Shown piece after piece: positions 1 to 12,071 of a DNA stretch of 64,000 nucleotides. The notes below the pieces were generated by a model. That model saw only the letters and a program-made list of their open reading frames with translations. It was not told where the DNA came from and searched no databases. Positions within the stretch are counted from its first letter, which is position 1. Each line of letters opens with the position of its first letter. Source of the stretch: Sanguinoderma infundibulare (Eukaryota > Basidiomycota > Agaricomycetes > Polyporales > Polyporaceae); NCBI GenBank assembly GCA_032821775.1, contig JAVLRN010000005.1:930001-994000 (forward strand). Reading direction: 5' to 3'. Made by a program: the position numbers and the translations under genes.

Positions 1-3000
1 CAATGACGATTGCTACGTGCAGAGCTGGCTGCGTTTGGGATCGGTGTGCACCATGCTGGACTTGAGAAGAGCGACCGAAATGCAACTGAACGACTATACC
101 TCAAGAGAGCTTTGAAGATCTTATTCGCCACCTCTGTGCGTATTGATTCGACTCTCGCGATCTCCGATTCTCATGTTGAACCGACTAGACTCTCGCTGTC
201 GGGGTCAACTTGCGTTCGTGTAGCGTTCGCAGTATCTGGGTCTGCATCAACTGATTTCTTGCAGCGGCTCATACCGTGATCATCAAGGGCGTGAAGTTGT
301 TCCTGAATGGCGCCTCGCAAGAATACTCCGATCTTGATGTTATGCAGATGATAGGTCGTGCTGTGAGCTCTTCGATCGCCATTGATTGAGCATGTTCACA
401 AACGGTGTCACCTCCAGGGTCGGCCACAGTTTGACAGGGAAGGCGTCGCCGTCATCATGTGTGAACAAGAACTGGAAGCCAAGTACAAGGCGCTCGCCCA
501 AGGACAAACTGTCCTCGAGAGCAGCCTGCACCTTGGGCTTGCGGAACATCTCAACTCGGAGATCGCGTTAGGCACTATCACGAGCATGGACACTGCGAAG
601 GAATGGTTACACAGCTCGTTCTTGTATCGGCGTCTGCAGAAGAACCCGGCGCACTACGACTTCAAGAAGGACGGCAACAAGGCCTGGGAGGAGAGGATGG
701 ATGAGCTAGTCACGGAGAGCGTTGCGACCCTCAAGCAAGCGGAGATGGTCATTGTTGACGGAGGAGACCAGGCTCTTTCGTCGACGGACTATGGGGATAT
801 CATGAGCAAGGTTCGTTCTTTATCCTGGCTTGGTTGGCTTGGTTGGCGTTGTCTGACACAATATATTAGTTCTACATACGGCAAGGAACTGTGCGATGTC
901 TCCTATTAGTCTATCGTCACTCGCTTAGCTAACGACGTTCCATCTTTCTAGATGGTGCGAATCATGAAGCTATCCGACAAAGCAACTATCAGAGAGATTG
1001 TGAGTCAACGAGCAATCACGTCTTGAATAGCGACACTGATGTGCTCTCAACGTATCAACAGCTCGAGAGCATGTCATGCTCGGACGAGTACGCATGCTTC
1101 GTTTATTCCAAATGGGCGAAGCTTACTTCGAGCGTAGGTTTTCGGATATCAAGTTCCGATCCGGCGAGAAGCAGGCAAGTAATCGATTCCGATTCAGCGA
1201 GTTCAGGTCTTGATTCCTCATGCTAACGTTCGTGTAGGTGTATAACAAGCTGCGAACGCACAACGATATCCGCTATACCCTTAAGAAGATTGAGAAGCCT
1301 GCCGACAAAGTTTTCATCTTGATCCAAGCCATTCTAGGAGCGGTGAATCTCTCGAACCCGGAGTACAAGACTGCGGAGACTCAACCATACACGGAATCCT
1401 TGCCAATCTTGCGCCATATTTCGCGGATCGCAAGAGGTGACACTTGCGTTTTCTCCCAAGAACATGGCTAAATGAGAATTAGCTGTCGTCGAGGTTGCGA
1501 ACGTTCGCAGGGCTGGCGCGCTTCTCAAGAACGGGCTGGAAGTGTATGTTTGATCTCAATCGCATTGCATCACATGGCGATTGATATGTCGGCAGGATGC
1601 GCTGCCTGGCGGCGAAGGCGTGGGAGGACAGGAGCGTCATCTTCCGTCAACTCGACGATATTGGACTGAAATCGTGAGTGCATCGACGCCGACCTCTGCA
1701 CGCAATGACGAGAGCTTACATCTATCGCTGTCAGGCTGAAGGTGAAATTCTCCGATAATGCCTTAGATTGCATGCCCACTGTCCGATAGGTACTCGCAGA
1801 ACACAACATCACAACGTTTGCCGCACTACGGAAGCAGGACCCCGCATTCATCGAATTGGTGCGCCAAGTCCCATATCAAGTGCCGCGTACCCTATGCTGA
1901 CTTTTGAGTAGTTGCTCAATCGCAAGCCCCCTTTCGGGCATGACGTTCTCTTTGCCGTCAACCAGCTCCCACAATACCAAGTCAGCATCTCCGAGGTCGA
2001 GGTTTCTCCTGGGAAAGATGGCGTCGAGATCGAACTATCTATCGAATGTGGCTTGGTGCAGGATGTCAAGGCACCAAGCTGGAAGAAGAGCAAGAAGCAG
2101 AAGCGCAGGGACATGACGATAGTCTTGACCTTGACTTCTGACCACGCGTTCGTCGACTTCCGTCGCACGCCGTGCGTTCTGTCTCTCTTCTTGTCATATA
2201 TATGATTCAAATCACTCAATCCGCATCTCCGGCCAGCACGTCCGCTCTCAAAGATAGGAAAACTTTCGGGATCCTGACGAAGTTGACGAGACCCAGCCAG
2301 TCGATCCTTGTGTATATAACATCAGTAAGCGATGTTGTGTGCACGGGAAGCGGTTTCTGAACGCACAACAGGACACATACGCGGGTGTTACAGTTTTAGC
2401 TTCATACAAGCCAAAGGTGGATCCATCGATGTTCCCGATCCCAGACACTCGACCTCAGGACTCATTGGTAACGTACCCTCAACGAAGGTTACCCAGGTCT
2501 CTGATTGTAATCATGACTCGTGTGACACAGGCGCGCGATCTCGAAGGACTTGAGGACATCCCCGACTTCTGGGACATGACAGATGACGGCTTCGACGATC
2601 CTCTGGGCGATCAATCTCACGAGGTCCCACGCAAGGAGCCTTCGAAACCGACAGGTATGTGGAACCGACAGGTCTTGGTATCTGACTACGATTTTTCATA
2701 GGTACGGCCCGTTTGGGAGAGAAGCCGACCGCCTCGAAGAATAATCTCTCCGCTGAATCCACAGCATCGTCCGCCGCCCCCCCTCGTCAACTTCCAAATG
2801 GAAATTTCGCGTACGTACAGACGTCCCTCTCTGTGGTGAGCGTACTCACAGGGTGAGGTAGATGCAACCATACCTGCAAGGACAAGACGAAGTGCAGGCA
2901 TCTCTGGTAAGTTTTGTCAGCATTCTGGTGCCGTTCCACGCTACAGAGCTTGCGCAGTTGCCGGGATGGGCTGTCGAAGCCTCCTCCCATGACGAAGAAA

Positions 3001-4172
3001 CGTCTAGAGGCGATCGTGGCAGAAGATGTCTCTCCACGGAAGCGTGTGGCGTCGTCGTCGTCGGCTACTTCGGCATCGGCCAGCCGTCAAGAACACAAGG
3101 ACATACCTAAACTCAAGCCCAAGCCGAAAGTCAAGTTTGATCGGCCGCTCAAGGACCTGGAAGCTTTGCACGAGCGCGTGGGCGTCAAAGGGAGTCTGCA
3201 GCTGGGCGATCGCATCAAGCTGGACACCAAGCTGGAATCGGCAGGATGCGCACGGAAACACAAACCCGTTCCGGACTTCAACTTAGAATTCACCGAGATT
3301 CGCGACGACAAGAGTAGCAAGATCGTCCTAGTGGATCCTGACGACTTGGCTGAGTCTGACGACGATCTTCCTGATGCGCTGGACCTTATGAGCGGAACTG
3401 GAGAGCCTGAGACTAGGCGACGGAGCGCTTCCTCAGAATCCACGGACTACGCCGATCCGGAGTTTGATGCTCTGATTGCCAACTTGCCTATACCTCACAC
3501 AGGTCTAGAGTCGGCGGATGCGAAGACGCCTACGCAGGACCCTGAGCAAATCTGCGTGTCCGCCACGGGCACGACGCTGGCCGGTCGCCAGAGGAAGAGA
3601 AGACGATCGATCTCGAGCTCGGATTCCTCTCCTCCTCCAGCGAAGAAGCGCGGCACGGGGCGTTCTGATTCCCCTATCGAGGTGGGAGGTCTTCACATTC
3701 CATTTCAGCCGACTTAACCAAATTATCCTAGATACTTTCTTCCCCGCCGAAGGCGCCACTGTTCTGCCCATCATCGTCCGATGAGGGTGGCGGTGGAAGA
3801 TATACGTCCCACCTGTTCCTACCTATCGCCCGATCCTCGCCGGCCACCGCTTCCGCACCAGCAGAACCGATGGACGAAGACCAAGGCTTTGTTCTCGATC
3901 CTAGTCTCTTCGACATCTTTCCCTCTACCCCTACTCTGACCGAGGCAAGCAGCACTCAGCGATCCTACCATGGTGCTAGGGGCGCCGATTCTACTTGGTC
4001 TCTTGGTCGAGTTGTTGGTGCTCGCCGGGAAGAGCTTGGACAGCAGAACGCACGTCCGCTCGTGGAAGCACAAGGCGAACAAGATGACCAGTTCGAGGAC
4101 CCTCTCGAGGATCCTCTCGCAGAGTTTGAGGCGTGGCTGAAGAGCGGGGCCGTGGACATTGTGGAGGGGTGA
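1..4172 (+). CDS. HFM1: MER3/HFM1-type meiotic DNA helicase, 5' end outside window
   Basis: Ski2-like superfamily 2 helicase that in other eukaryotes promotes meiotic crossover formation. Only the last 1027 residues are visible. Helicase signatures are HHAGL, GVNLP and QMIGRAGRPQFD, followed by a winged-helix part, a Sec63-like part (VYNKLRTHNDIRY, NRKPPFG) and a C-terminal Cys/His cluster (CNHTC ... CRHLCC). A low-complexity acidic and Ser/Pro-rich tail of about 390 residues ends the protein. I place 21 exons: 1-135, 189-213, 265-362, 418-810, 870-890, 952-999, 1062-1087, 1138-1174, 1238-1436, 1483-1543, 1596-1673, 1735-1741, 1790-1858, 1912-2171, 2237-2324, 2372-2467, 2531-2654, 2702-2810, 2862-2906, 2958-3681, 3732-4172. 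All junctions keep frame. The exon at 1735-1741 is 7 nt, and the intron at 1175-1237 starts with GC. HFM1 is preferred over BRR2 or ASCC3 because there is one helicase cassette and the zinc cluster. Its 3' end faces TIM54 107 bp away. Confidence 0.92.
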
Positions 4173-4279
4173 TTAGTGGGTGAAGTCATTATGCGCATAT
4201 CGAAGGTCTAAGCGGTATGCCGAGGTCTATGTGTACGATATGGGGTTGTATTCTAGCAGCACAATGCGTGACAAGTGTA

Positions 4280-5834
4280 TCATGAAGCAGAAAGCGTGTC
4301 ATCAGAGTGAGAATCTTCCGGAGTCGGGTCGGTGTAGACTCTAAGTACACTACGGAACCTCTCATCCCACTCAACGTGCTTGTCTGGACGGATGACGTTG
4401 AACCCTTCCTCGTCACTTGTCCATCGCTGCTCCTTCTTCAGACGTTCTGCACGAAGCTCAACTTCGGTGGGCGGAGGATTATTCCGCTCCTCCTTGGTCG
4501 GTTCCCTCGTTCCCCGTGCGAGCGCACGCGCCGTCTCGAGCTTCTTGACCAACGCATCGTTGTACTCCTTCCGGGCTTTCTCGATCTCCGACAGGAAGTC
4601 GCGCACGACTGACTTCTTGTAATACGCCTCCCCTTCGCGATCGAAGTCGAGGTCTGTGGGAGAAAGCTCTGTAAGGGACCGCTCTTGCGGTTGCGCGGGA
4701 TCAATGTCGACCTCGGGAGGTGCGAGCGCCTCTGCGGGGGGAGCGTCGAAGGGACGTGTGCTGCCCAGGATGAGCTTGTACGCGGCTTCTGCGCCCTCGC
4801 GCACCTTGCCACGCTCGTTGAAGAAGTCCCAGATCATGAGCGGGATTTGGGTGAAGCCGATGTAGTTCGTGAAATTGAGGAGAAGCATGGGAGGTTGGGG
4901 AGGGAGAGCTGCTGGGGGCGCATCCAGGTGTGGAGGAACCGCGTCCTTGGTGACTGGGGGAGGAGCACGGAATTTTTGTGTCGCGAGAACAGAGAAAGCA
5001 GGATTCGAAGGGGGGAGTCGTGAACGTGTGGGTAAGGGCTCGTCTTCACCAGCGGTATCATCACGAGAGGATTCTGGCTCTGGTTCGTCAAACCTCCCGT
5101 CCGCCTCTAATACCTGAGCTAACCGTTCTTCCCGGTCCACGCGCTCAAGTCCCTCTGTCCACCCGCGCTTGAGGCCGGTGAGGTATTCCTTCAGCGTGTG
5201 ACGGCCGACGATGACGATACCGCTGTCGACCCTGCGCTGACGCTTCTCCGCTGGCGTGCTGCCCGGTAGCTGCATACCAGTGAAAGGCTGGTCAAGACCC
5301 AGCATAATGCGCCGATCCGCGCGAATCTCGTCCGCGACCTGTCGTGCGATGTCGCCCAACCGGCGTCCCTTGACCATGTCATAGTCCACCGCTGCAGCAA
5401 CTAGGATGGGCTACACGCATGTATCCAAAGTCAAGACAGAACTGAATGAGAGGAGACGACGCGCGAACCTTGACGTACTTCCGGAAATACCGCATGCTTC
5501 GGTCGTAGTCCTCGTCGCCCAGCCACTTCGCGCCGTACGCCGTCACCTTGCGCGGGAGCTCCATGCTGCCCATGGGCACGGTCGCGAGGTCCTTGACCTT
5601 GTCCACATACTCCTGGCGAATCTTCTTGCACTGCTGGCGGTCGTAGACGTAGTAGCCCGTAATGACAGAGGTGACGCCGAGGAAGATGAGCCAGTTGCGC
5701 GAGGGAAGACTAGGACGTTTGTCGAGCCATGACGGGGGGATGCCTGTGTACTGCAGCGCAGCCCTCACGCCGGACTGGGGGGGCTGGGTTTTTGGGAAGA
5801 CGGAGTCGCCGCTGGGCTTGGAGCTCGAACTCAT
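4280..5834 (-). CDS. TIM54: Mitochondrial inner membrane translocase subunit Tim54
   Basis: Subunit of the TIM22 complex, which inserts carrier proteins into the mitochondrial inner membrane. Two exons on the minus strand (5834-5469 and 5410-4280) give 498 residues, the usual size for fungal Tim54. One hydrophobic segment lies at about residues 48-64 (WLIFLGVTSVITGYYVYD), after a conserved SRNW. It is followed by the family segment around YFRKYVKPILVAAAVDYD, which spans the intron. Further in, NFTNYIGFTQIPLMIWDFF and the C-terminal HVEWDERFRSVLRVY fit the family. The ATG at 5834 is the first in frame before the Ser-rich start. The gene diverges from PRP45, with 218 bp between the two ATGs, so they may share a promoter region. 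Confidence 0.93.
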
Positions 5835-6052
5835 CGCCGGTGACGATGACGGCGTCGCGTGCGAAGGGTGGACCAGCAAAGATTTTGGACAAGGTTGCGA
5901 TGCGCGCTCACCGCGACACTTCACGAGCTGGACGCGATCGGCCCGGACATGCCGTTCCATGGACACGCCACTGGAGCCAAACATGCTCAAACACAAGATA
6001 TTGGACACAGCCTGGTGCCTTAGGCGCTTAAACACCTCCATTGTGAGCGACG
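5835..6052. promoter_or_regulatory. Shared 5' region of TIM54 and PRP45
   Basis: This 218 bp separates the start codons of two divergent housekeeping genes and must hold both 5' UTRs and core promoters. I see no clear TATA box. The bidirectional role is inferred from position only. Confidence 0.45.
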
Positions 6053-8083
6053 ATGGCTGCTCTTGCTTCGTGAGTCCTCTGGCTATCCTCCTTGTCTGTA
6101 GTTTCTGATTGATCCACTCGACAGCCTCCTCCCAACGCCGATCAATGCCCCTGTGGTTTCGGACGACGACGACGACGCTCTTCTCCACCTCCAGGCCCAG
6201 CAGCAGGCCGGACCTTCACAATCCGTCGTCATTCGTCAGGTGGTGCCACCCTATGGCCAGAGGACAGGATGGAAACCAACTTCACTAGAGGACTTCGGTG
6301 CGTGGTCAACATTCTGGCTTAGTCTGCGCGTCTCAACAAGGCTGTAGGGGATGGTGGGGCATACCCCGAGTGTCATGTTGCACAGTACCCTCTGAACATG
6401 GGCAAAAAGAAGGCGAGTGGCCTCTAATTGGCATATAGCAACGCACACAGCTGACCTCTGAGAAGACCGCGGCGGGTAACACGCTTGCGCTTCAAGTTGA
6501 TTCTGAGGGCAATGTTCGGTACGACGCCATCGCACTTCAGGGCCAGCGTTCCGGCAAGTTCGTCCAGTCTCAGTTCAAAGATCTCGTCCCCATAGCCCAC
6601 CGTAAGGATTTGGACGACGACGGGCGGAATCTGGAGCGTCCGTCGGAGGAGGAGGTGCAGGCGACCACCGACAAGACTAGGGCGGCATTGGAAAAGCTTG
6701 TGAATGGAAAGATCAAGGCGGCCCAGCCCAAGAACGTGCCTGACAGTCAAGGCAAGACTTCCTTCATCCGCTACACCCCGGGCCAACAGGGCAGCTCGGA
6801 CGCCTTGAAGCAGCGGATCATCAAGATGACGGAGGTCGTCGAGGATCCGCTTGAGCCGCCACGCTTCAAGCACAAGAAAATTCCTCGCGGTCCCCCTAGC
6901 CCTCCGCCACCTGTCCTGCGCAGCCCCCCGCGGAAGGCCACCGCACAGGAGCAGAAGGAGTGGATGATCCCGCCATGTATTTCCAACTGGAAGAACAACA
7001 AGGGCTACACCATCCCTCTCGACAAGCGTTTGGCTGCCGATGGGCGTGGTTTGCAAGACGTGAGTTCTTCCAGTGTTCGCTTGATGCTCATCGCTAATTC
7101 AGTGTTCGCCATGTAGGTGCACATCAATGACAACTTCGCCAAGTTCTCTGAGGCGCTCTTCGTGGCTGACCGCCACGCACGTGAGGAGGTCCGTCAACGT
7201 GCACTCATGCAGCAAAAGCTCGCGGAGAAGGAGAAGGCACAGAAGGAGGAGAACCTTCGTCTCCTCGCTCAGCGAGCTCGAGAGGAGCGTGCGGGTATCG
7301 CTCCCCGTGCCGAGTCGAAACCCAGTGCAGAGCGTGCCGCGGCTATGCAATCGTCACTCGGTGCGTATGGTTCTGGAAGTGAATCCGATTCGGAGCCATC
7401 GGAGGACGAGGAAGATGAGGAGGCAGCGAAGGTTCGGGACCAGATGCGTGCAGAGAAGAGGAGAGAGCGGGAGCGGGAGATGCGTATGAGCAACATGGGT
7501 ACGGAGCAAAGGGCGAAGATGCTTGCACGGCAGCAGAACCGCGACATCTCCGAGAAGATTGCTCTGGGTCTCGCGAAGCCGACGCTGTCGAAGGAGAGCA
7601 TGCTCGATTCCCGCCTCTTTAACCAGGAATCGCTATCGGGCAACTTCGCCGACGACGACGCATACAACCTCTACGACCGCCCCCTTTTCCACGGCTCCAG
7701 TGCTGCGGCCGCCATCTACAAGGCGCGCGGAAACATCACCGAGGGCAACGAGGAATCGTTTGGTGGCGGGACGGAGGAGGGCATCGGCAAGGCCCTCGAC
7801 AACGACCGCTTTGGTCTTGGTGCCCCGCGCGTGGGCTTCGAGGGTGCACAGGAGCAGGAAGTTCGGGAAGGTCCCGTCCAATTCGAGAAGGACTCTGGCG
7901 ATGTCTTCGGGCTCGACAAGTTCTTGGACGAGGCGAAGAGCGGACGGAAGCGTGGACTCGATACCGAGGTGTAAGTCGATCCGTGTTTTCTGTAACTTCG
8001 ATTTGGGCTGATCGCACTTTCGCTGCTACAGTGGGGGTTCGAGGAAACGACAGCAGCTAGATCGTGCGGGCGAACAGGATTGA
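6053..8083 (+). CDS. PRP45: Splicing factor Prp45 / SNW1 (SKIP)
   Basis: SNW-domain protein of the Prp19-associated part of the activated spliceosome; it also acts as a transcription co-regulator in animals. Six exons (6053-6069, 6125-6297, 6348-6412, 6451-7059, 7117-7970, 8032-8083) give 589 residues. The SNW signature is visible (ISNWKNNKGYTIPLDKR), with the conserved N-terminal PPYGQR and YPLNMGKKK, the segment YDAIALQGQ, a charged coiled-coil stretch, and the C-terminal KRGLDTEVGGSRKR, which spans the last intron. The first exon codes for only five and two-thirds residues. The third intron (6413-6450, 38 bp) must begin with GC: every GT choice nearby leads to a stop. The next gene lies on the same strand 404 bp downstream. 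Confidence 0.94.
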
Positions 8084-8487
8084 GGCGTGGACGAGGTGAG
8101 ATGGTGTCCTATGTTGTATGTGCTTGTCTTCATATTTTCTATTACGTTACTGCTTGTAATCTATGCACTCGCATGGGGCACCGTCATTTTCAGCTTCGGA
8201 AACTCGGCTTCGTGCATTTAGTAAAGGCTCTTCTGGGGCAGGATATTGGACGTCGCCTCTCGTGTAGCGGGCCGAGTGTAATGGGAGAGAACCCAATACA
8301 GGAATGACCGACGAAGAGAGAAGAGAGGATGGGCTGTAGCCCAGAATTCGTTGAGGTACGGCTTAGGCGCTTAGACTGGCATTGACGCGTTGGTTGGGGC
8401 GCTCGGTGGATTGAACCTGGTCGAGCTTAGCTAGGCTTGGCTCCTTCCCCCATCTCGTCTGTCCTGAGCTCTCGCAGCCCGCGCAAG
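8084..8487. other. Intergenic: PRP45 3' UTR and glyoxal oxidase promoter
   Basis: No gene seen. The stretch holds the 3' UTR of PRP45 and the promoter of the secreted oxidase. I recognise no strong core-promoter motif. Confidence 0.5.
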
Positions 8488-10940
8488 ATGGGCATCCGGT
8501 CACTACTCCTTCTCTTGACGCTGGCCGTCTTCTACGCCACATCATCTTCGGCGCGTAAGGAGTCTGCATGGCATGGTCACCTTTCTCCTGGTTCCACGAA
8601 AATCACCAAGTTCACGCCGTACTACGTTCCGCCTGGGGCCAAGAGCTACGACTCGTCCTCACCTCTTCTACACTACTCTGGAACTTGGACCGAGTCCTGG
8701 CACTCTGCATACGTTCACAAAACCTTGCGCTCAACTGTTGAACCTGGAGCAAGCATCTCCTTCTCGTTCACCGGGATTGGCATCGAATGGTTCGGGAACA
8801 AGGACAGGAAGCATGGCTCCGCCCTCGTCTATCTGGATGGCAACTTTGTGGAGGTCGTCAGTGCATTCAGCAATACGTCCTTGAAGCAGCAGCGGATCTT
8901 CTGGGCATTCAACCTCCAGCAAGGCAAGCATACCATTAAGATCGTCAATGCAAGCGACAAGAATTCCACTTCCAAGCACACTAAGATGAGCGTCGACGCT
9001 TTCGTCGTTACTTGGGGTCACCCCCCGGGGTCGAGATCTCCTCGACAAGACCTGGCCGTGTCGCATCGGCCGCTGGCTTCTACCCTGTCGCTTCCCGCAA
9101 GGGCTTTCAAGCTCGCACCCGAAGACCGCTGGACTCTGGTTCAGAAAGGCTCCACTGGCGTTCATGCTATGCAACTCGCTATCATCTCTGATACCCACGC
9201 CTTGGTCGTCGACAAGGTCGAACACAACCCGTTGACGATTTCAGGACATCCTGCTTGGGCGGCACTCTACAACCTCAAGACCCACGCCCTGAAGCCGCTG
9301 TCCATGCAGTCCAACTCGTTCTGTGCTGGCGGGTCCTTCCTTGGGAACGGGACGCTAGTCAACGTAGGCGGGAACCCTGTGGTCGAAGACCGCACCGCCG
9401 CGGCTGACTTCGGCGACGTCGACGGACTCCAAGCGATCCGTATCTTGGAGCCCTGCATATCGGACAACGTGGAGGAGTGTGCGATCTACGAGAACCACGA
9501 TCACCTCCGCATGGCCAGTCCGCGCTGGTACAACACAGCTCTCCGCATCTCGGACGGCAGCGCTATGATCATCGGAGGCTCGCTCAAGGGAGGCTGGATC
9601 AACAACGGTACGACCAACAACCCTACGATCGAGTACTTCCCCCCCAAGAACCTACACGGCTCTAACGGTCTACCGATTCACCTCCCATTCCTCGTGGATA
9701 CCTTGAACGCCAACCTCTTTCCGATCGCGTTCTCCCTTTCTGACGGCTCCGTGTTCATGGCCGCCAATCGCGATGCCATGATCTACAACTGGAGGACCAA
9801 CACCGAGCGTAGGCTTCCTCGCATTCCCAACGGCGTCCGCGTCACCTATCCCATGACTGGCACTGCGCTCCTCCTTCCCCTCTCGCCTGAGAACGACTAC
9901 ACCCCGGAGATCCTACTTTGTGGAGGTTCTACCGTCGACGACACCAAGCCCAGCTTCGAGATCTCCGCCTCGGATCCCGCGTCCTCCCAATGCGCGCGCA
10001 TCGTCCTCACGGAAACGGGCATCACCACAGGCTGGCAAGTCGAGCACATGCCAAATGCACGCACGATGCCCGACGCCGTTCTGCTGCCCACCGGCGAAGT
10101 CGTCATCGTGAACGGGGCCGGAAGCGGTATCTCTGGCTACGGGAACGTCCGCGGCCAGGTCGGCTCATCGAACGCCGACAATCCCGTCCTCACCCCGGTG
10201 CTCTACGATCCCTCCCGCCCGCTCGGGCAGCGCTTCTCGTCGGCCGGCATGCCGCAAAGCAACATTCCCCGTCTGTACCACTCGGTCGCGACGCTGACGC
10301 CGTCCGGAGAGGTCATGATCGCCGGCAGCAACCCGAACCTGGACAGGAGCGAGGTGAAGTTCGGGACGGAGTACCGCGTCGAGTGGCTCGGACCGCCGTA
10401 CATGAAGAGGGAGCGCCCTCGCATCCTCGGCGGCGTGCCCAAGTTGCTCGGGTTCGGCGTGACGGCGAACGTCCAGATACGCCTGCCCGCGACTGTGCGT
10501 CAAGACGCGAGCATCAAAGGTGAGTTGTCGACTCGCTATATGTGTCGTCCGTGCTGACCCCTTCCGCTGCATCAGTTGCTCTGATGGACCTGGGCTACGT
10601 GACGCACGCGGTGCACGCCAACTCCCGCCTGGTCTACCTCGTCTCCTCGCTTTCGCCTGACAGGACGACGCTGACAATCACGGGGCCACCCAACGGCGAG
10701 ATCTATCCGCCTGGGCCCGGATTCATCTACGTCGTCGTCGACGGTTTGCCGAGCGTAGGTGTGCGGCTGCTCGTTGGCGACGGCCAAGGTCCCGCTGTGG
10801 ATGAAGCGGCTCTCAAAAAGTGAGTGATCGCCTTGTCATTTCTACCAGAGGTCCTAAACTTTCGCGGCAGTGTCCTGGAGAAAACGAGCGTTGATCGGTA
10901 CGAGACATCGAAGGATCTCTCGATTGATAGCTCGGAATGA
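8488..10940 (+). CDS. Glyoxal oxidase-type copper radical oxidase (AA5) with N-terminal beta-sandwich-like module
   Basis: Secreted copper radical oxidase that would oxidise aldehydes and make hydrogen peroxide. Exons 8488-10519, 10576-10819 and 10871-10940 give 781 residues. The start at 8488 is chosen because it begins a clear signal peptide (MGIRSLLLLLTLAVFYATSSSA). Residues of about 25-190 form an extra module with a Trp/Tyr-rich pattern (FTGIGIEWFGNK, SALVYLDGNFVEVV) that looks like a galactose-binding-type sandwich; this fold is my inference. The kelch-like catalytic part keeps the expected active-site residues: C279 (SNSFCAGG) and Y348 (PRWYNT) for the Cys-Tyr cofactor, Y597 and H598 (PRLYHS), and H688 (VTHAVH). 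A DUF1929-like end follows (IYPPGPGFIYVVVDG). Known glyoxal oxidases belong mostly to white-rot fungi. The true substrate cannot be told from sequence. Confidence 0.9.
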
Positions 10941-11148
10941 GTGTCTAACAACCTACGCTATTCACACCCTATCATAGTTCTCGTTGATAATCTCGTTCGC
11001 CGTTGCTTTGTACAAGTATATGTCTGTATCGAGTCTACAACCCATGCATGGCCTTTCGTCAGGAGATCGTTTCTGTCACCAAGGGTGTGGGTCATCTCGC
11101 AATCAGAGTATGAGACCATAGTTCGCGGACCATAGCATGCGGTGGAAT

Positions 11149-11153
11149 AAAAA
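11149..11153 (-). terminator. Pol III terminator of tRNA-Arg
   Basis: A run of five T on the minus strand begins 15 nt after the tRNA 3' end, as expected for RNA polymerase III. Confidence 0.6.
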
Positions 11154-11167
11154 TGGGAGCCTTCCTC

Positions 11168-11262
11168 TACCACCGACGGGGATCGAACCCGCAACCCCCA
11201 CCTCACTTCCACTGCGACTAAGACAATAGGAAGGTGATGCGCTACCATTGCGCCACGATGGC
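11168..11262 (-). tRNA. tRNA-Arg(CCT) with intron
   Basis: The minus strand folds as a tRNA. The 7-bp acceptor stem pairs GCCATCG with CGGTGGT (with G-U pairs). The D arm is GCGC/GCGC, the anticodon stem TCACC/GGTGG, and the T arm GCGGG with loop TTCGATC. The anticodon loop reads TTCCTA before the intron, giving anticodon CCT, which decodes AGG. The canonical position one base after the anticodon is followed by a 23-nt intron (11204-11226), leaving a 72-nt mature tRNA before CCA addition. Confidence 0.9.
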
Positions 11263-12071
11263 TTATCAATAAGGTTGCATAATACTACCATCTTCAAGTT
11301 GCTGCAGGCCCTCCCTTGCACTCACCTGCGCATCATTCACTTTACGTCGTAGCTACAATGATGTTCCTCAAAGCTCATATGCTATCGTCGCTCGGGTGGG
11401 AATGGCGCTGGGTTGACGTATATAGTCCCCGGCCAACTTGTCAACGTGCGGGAGAACGTGGTGGGAACGCCGGGAGACCGCTGTCTGCCGAACTAAAGGA
11501 CTGCATCGAAACACGCGTGCACGTTCCTACGATTGGCAACGGGCCAACTGCATTAGAAATACCGAGCAAGCGTCATATATACACAGTACCACGTCTGATC
11601 GAAGAACTGAACCACAGGCATGCCACCAAACGTCTCGTAACGAACACCCTCAACGTCGCGCATCTCGATGGCAGGTGGGATCCCGCTTGTCATTGGGAGC
11701 ACGACTGTCTGTCATGGAGAAACAAACGCACGTTGACGTAAAAGTCGTGCCTAGGACGCCTCTTTGCTGTGGTTGCGCATGGCCATACCGCGTCGCCGTC
11801 CGAGTCGGGATGGAAGAAGCAGAGGCAAAGCGGTTTCGGCGCTTGCCGCAATCTTGGCCGAATACGCGGTCACGGGGGAGACGCGTCTCACGGGCGCCAA
11901 TGGAAAGAAGATCAACATGGAGACGGGCGCTTGACGGGCGCAGACCGTGGCTAAGACGAGTGCAGCCGGTCGACATCCGATTCCGACGGCCATTCCTCTC
12001 GCGCAACCTCCTCACCAACTACGCACTCTTGTACTCCAGCTTGACGAATAGCATATCTTGGCTTGTGTATC
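11263..12071. other. Intergenic between tRNA-Arg and the NEDD1-like gene
   Basis: About 800 bp upstream of the NEDD1-like gene. Open frames here are basic, without a recognisable domain, and overlap in several frames, so I call no gene. Confidence 0.5.

Noticed and set aside
8437..8487. Upstream extension of the glyoxal oxidase frame
   Set aside because: It would start at TTG. The ATG at 8488 begins a proper signal peptide.
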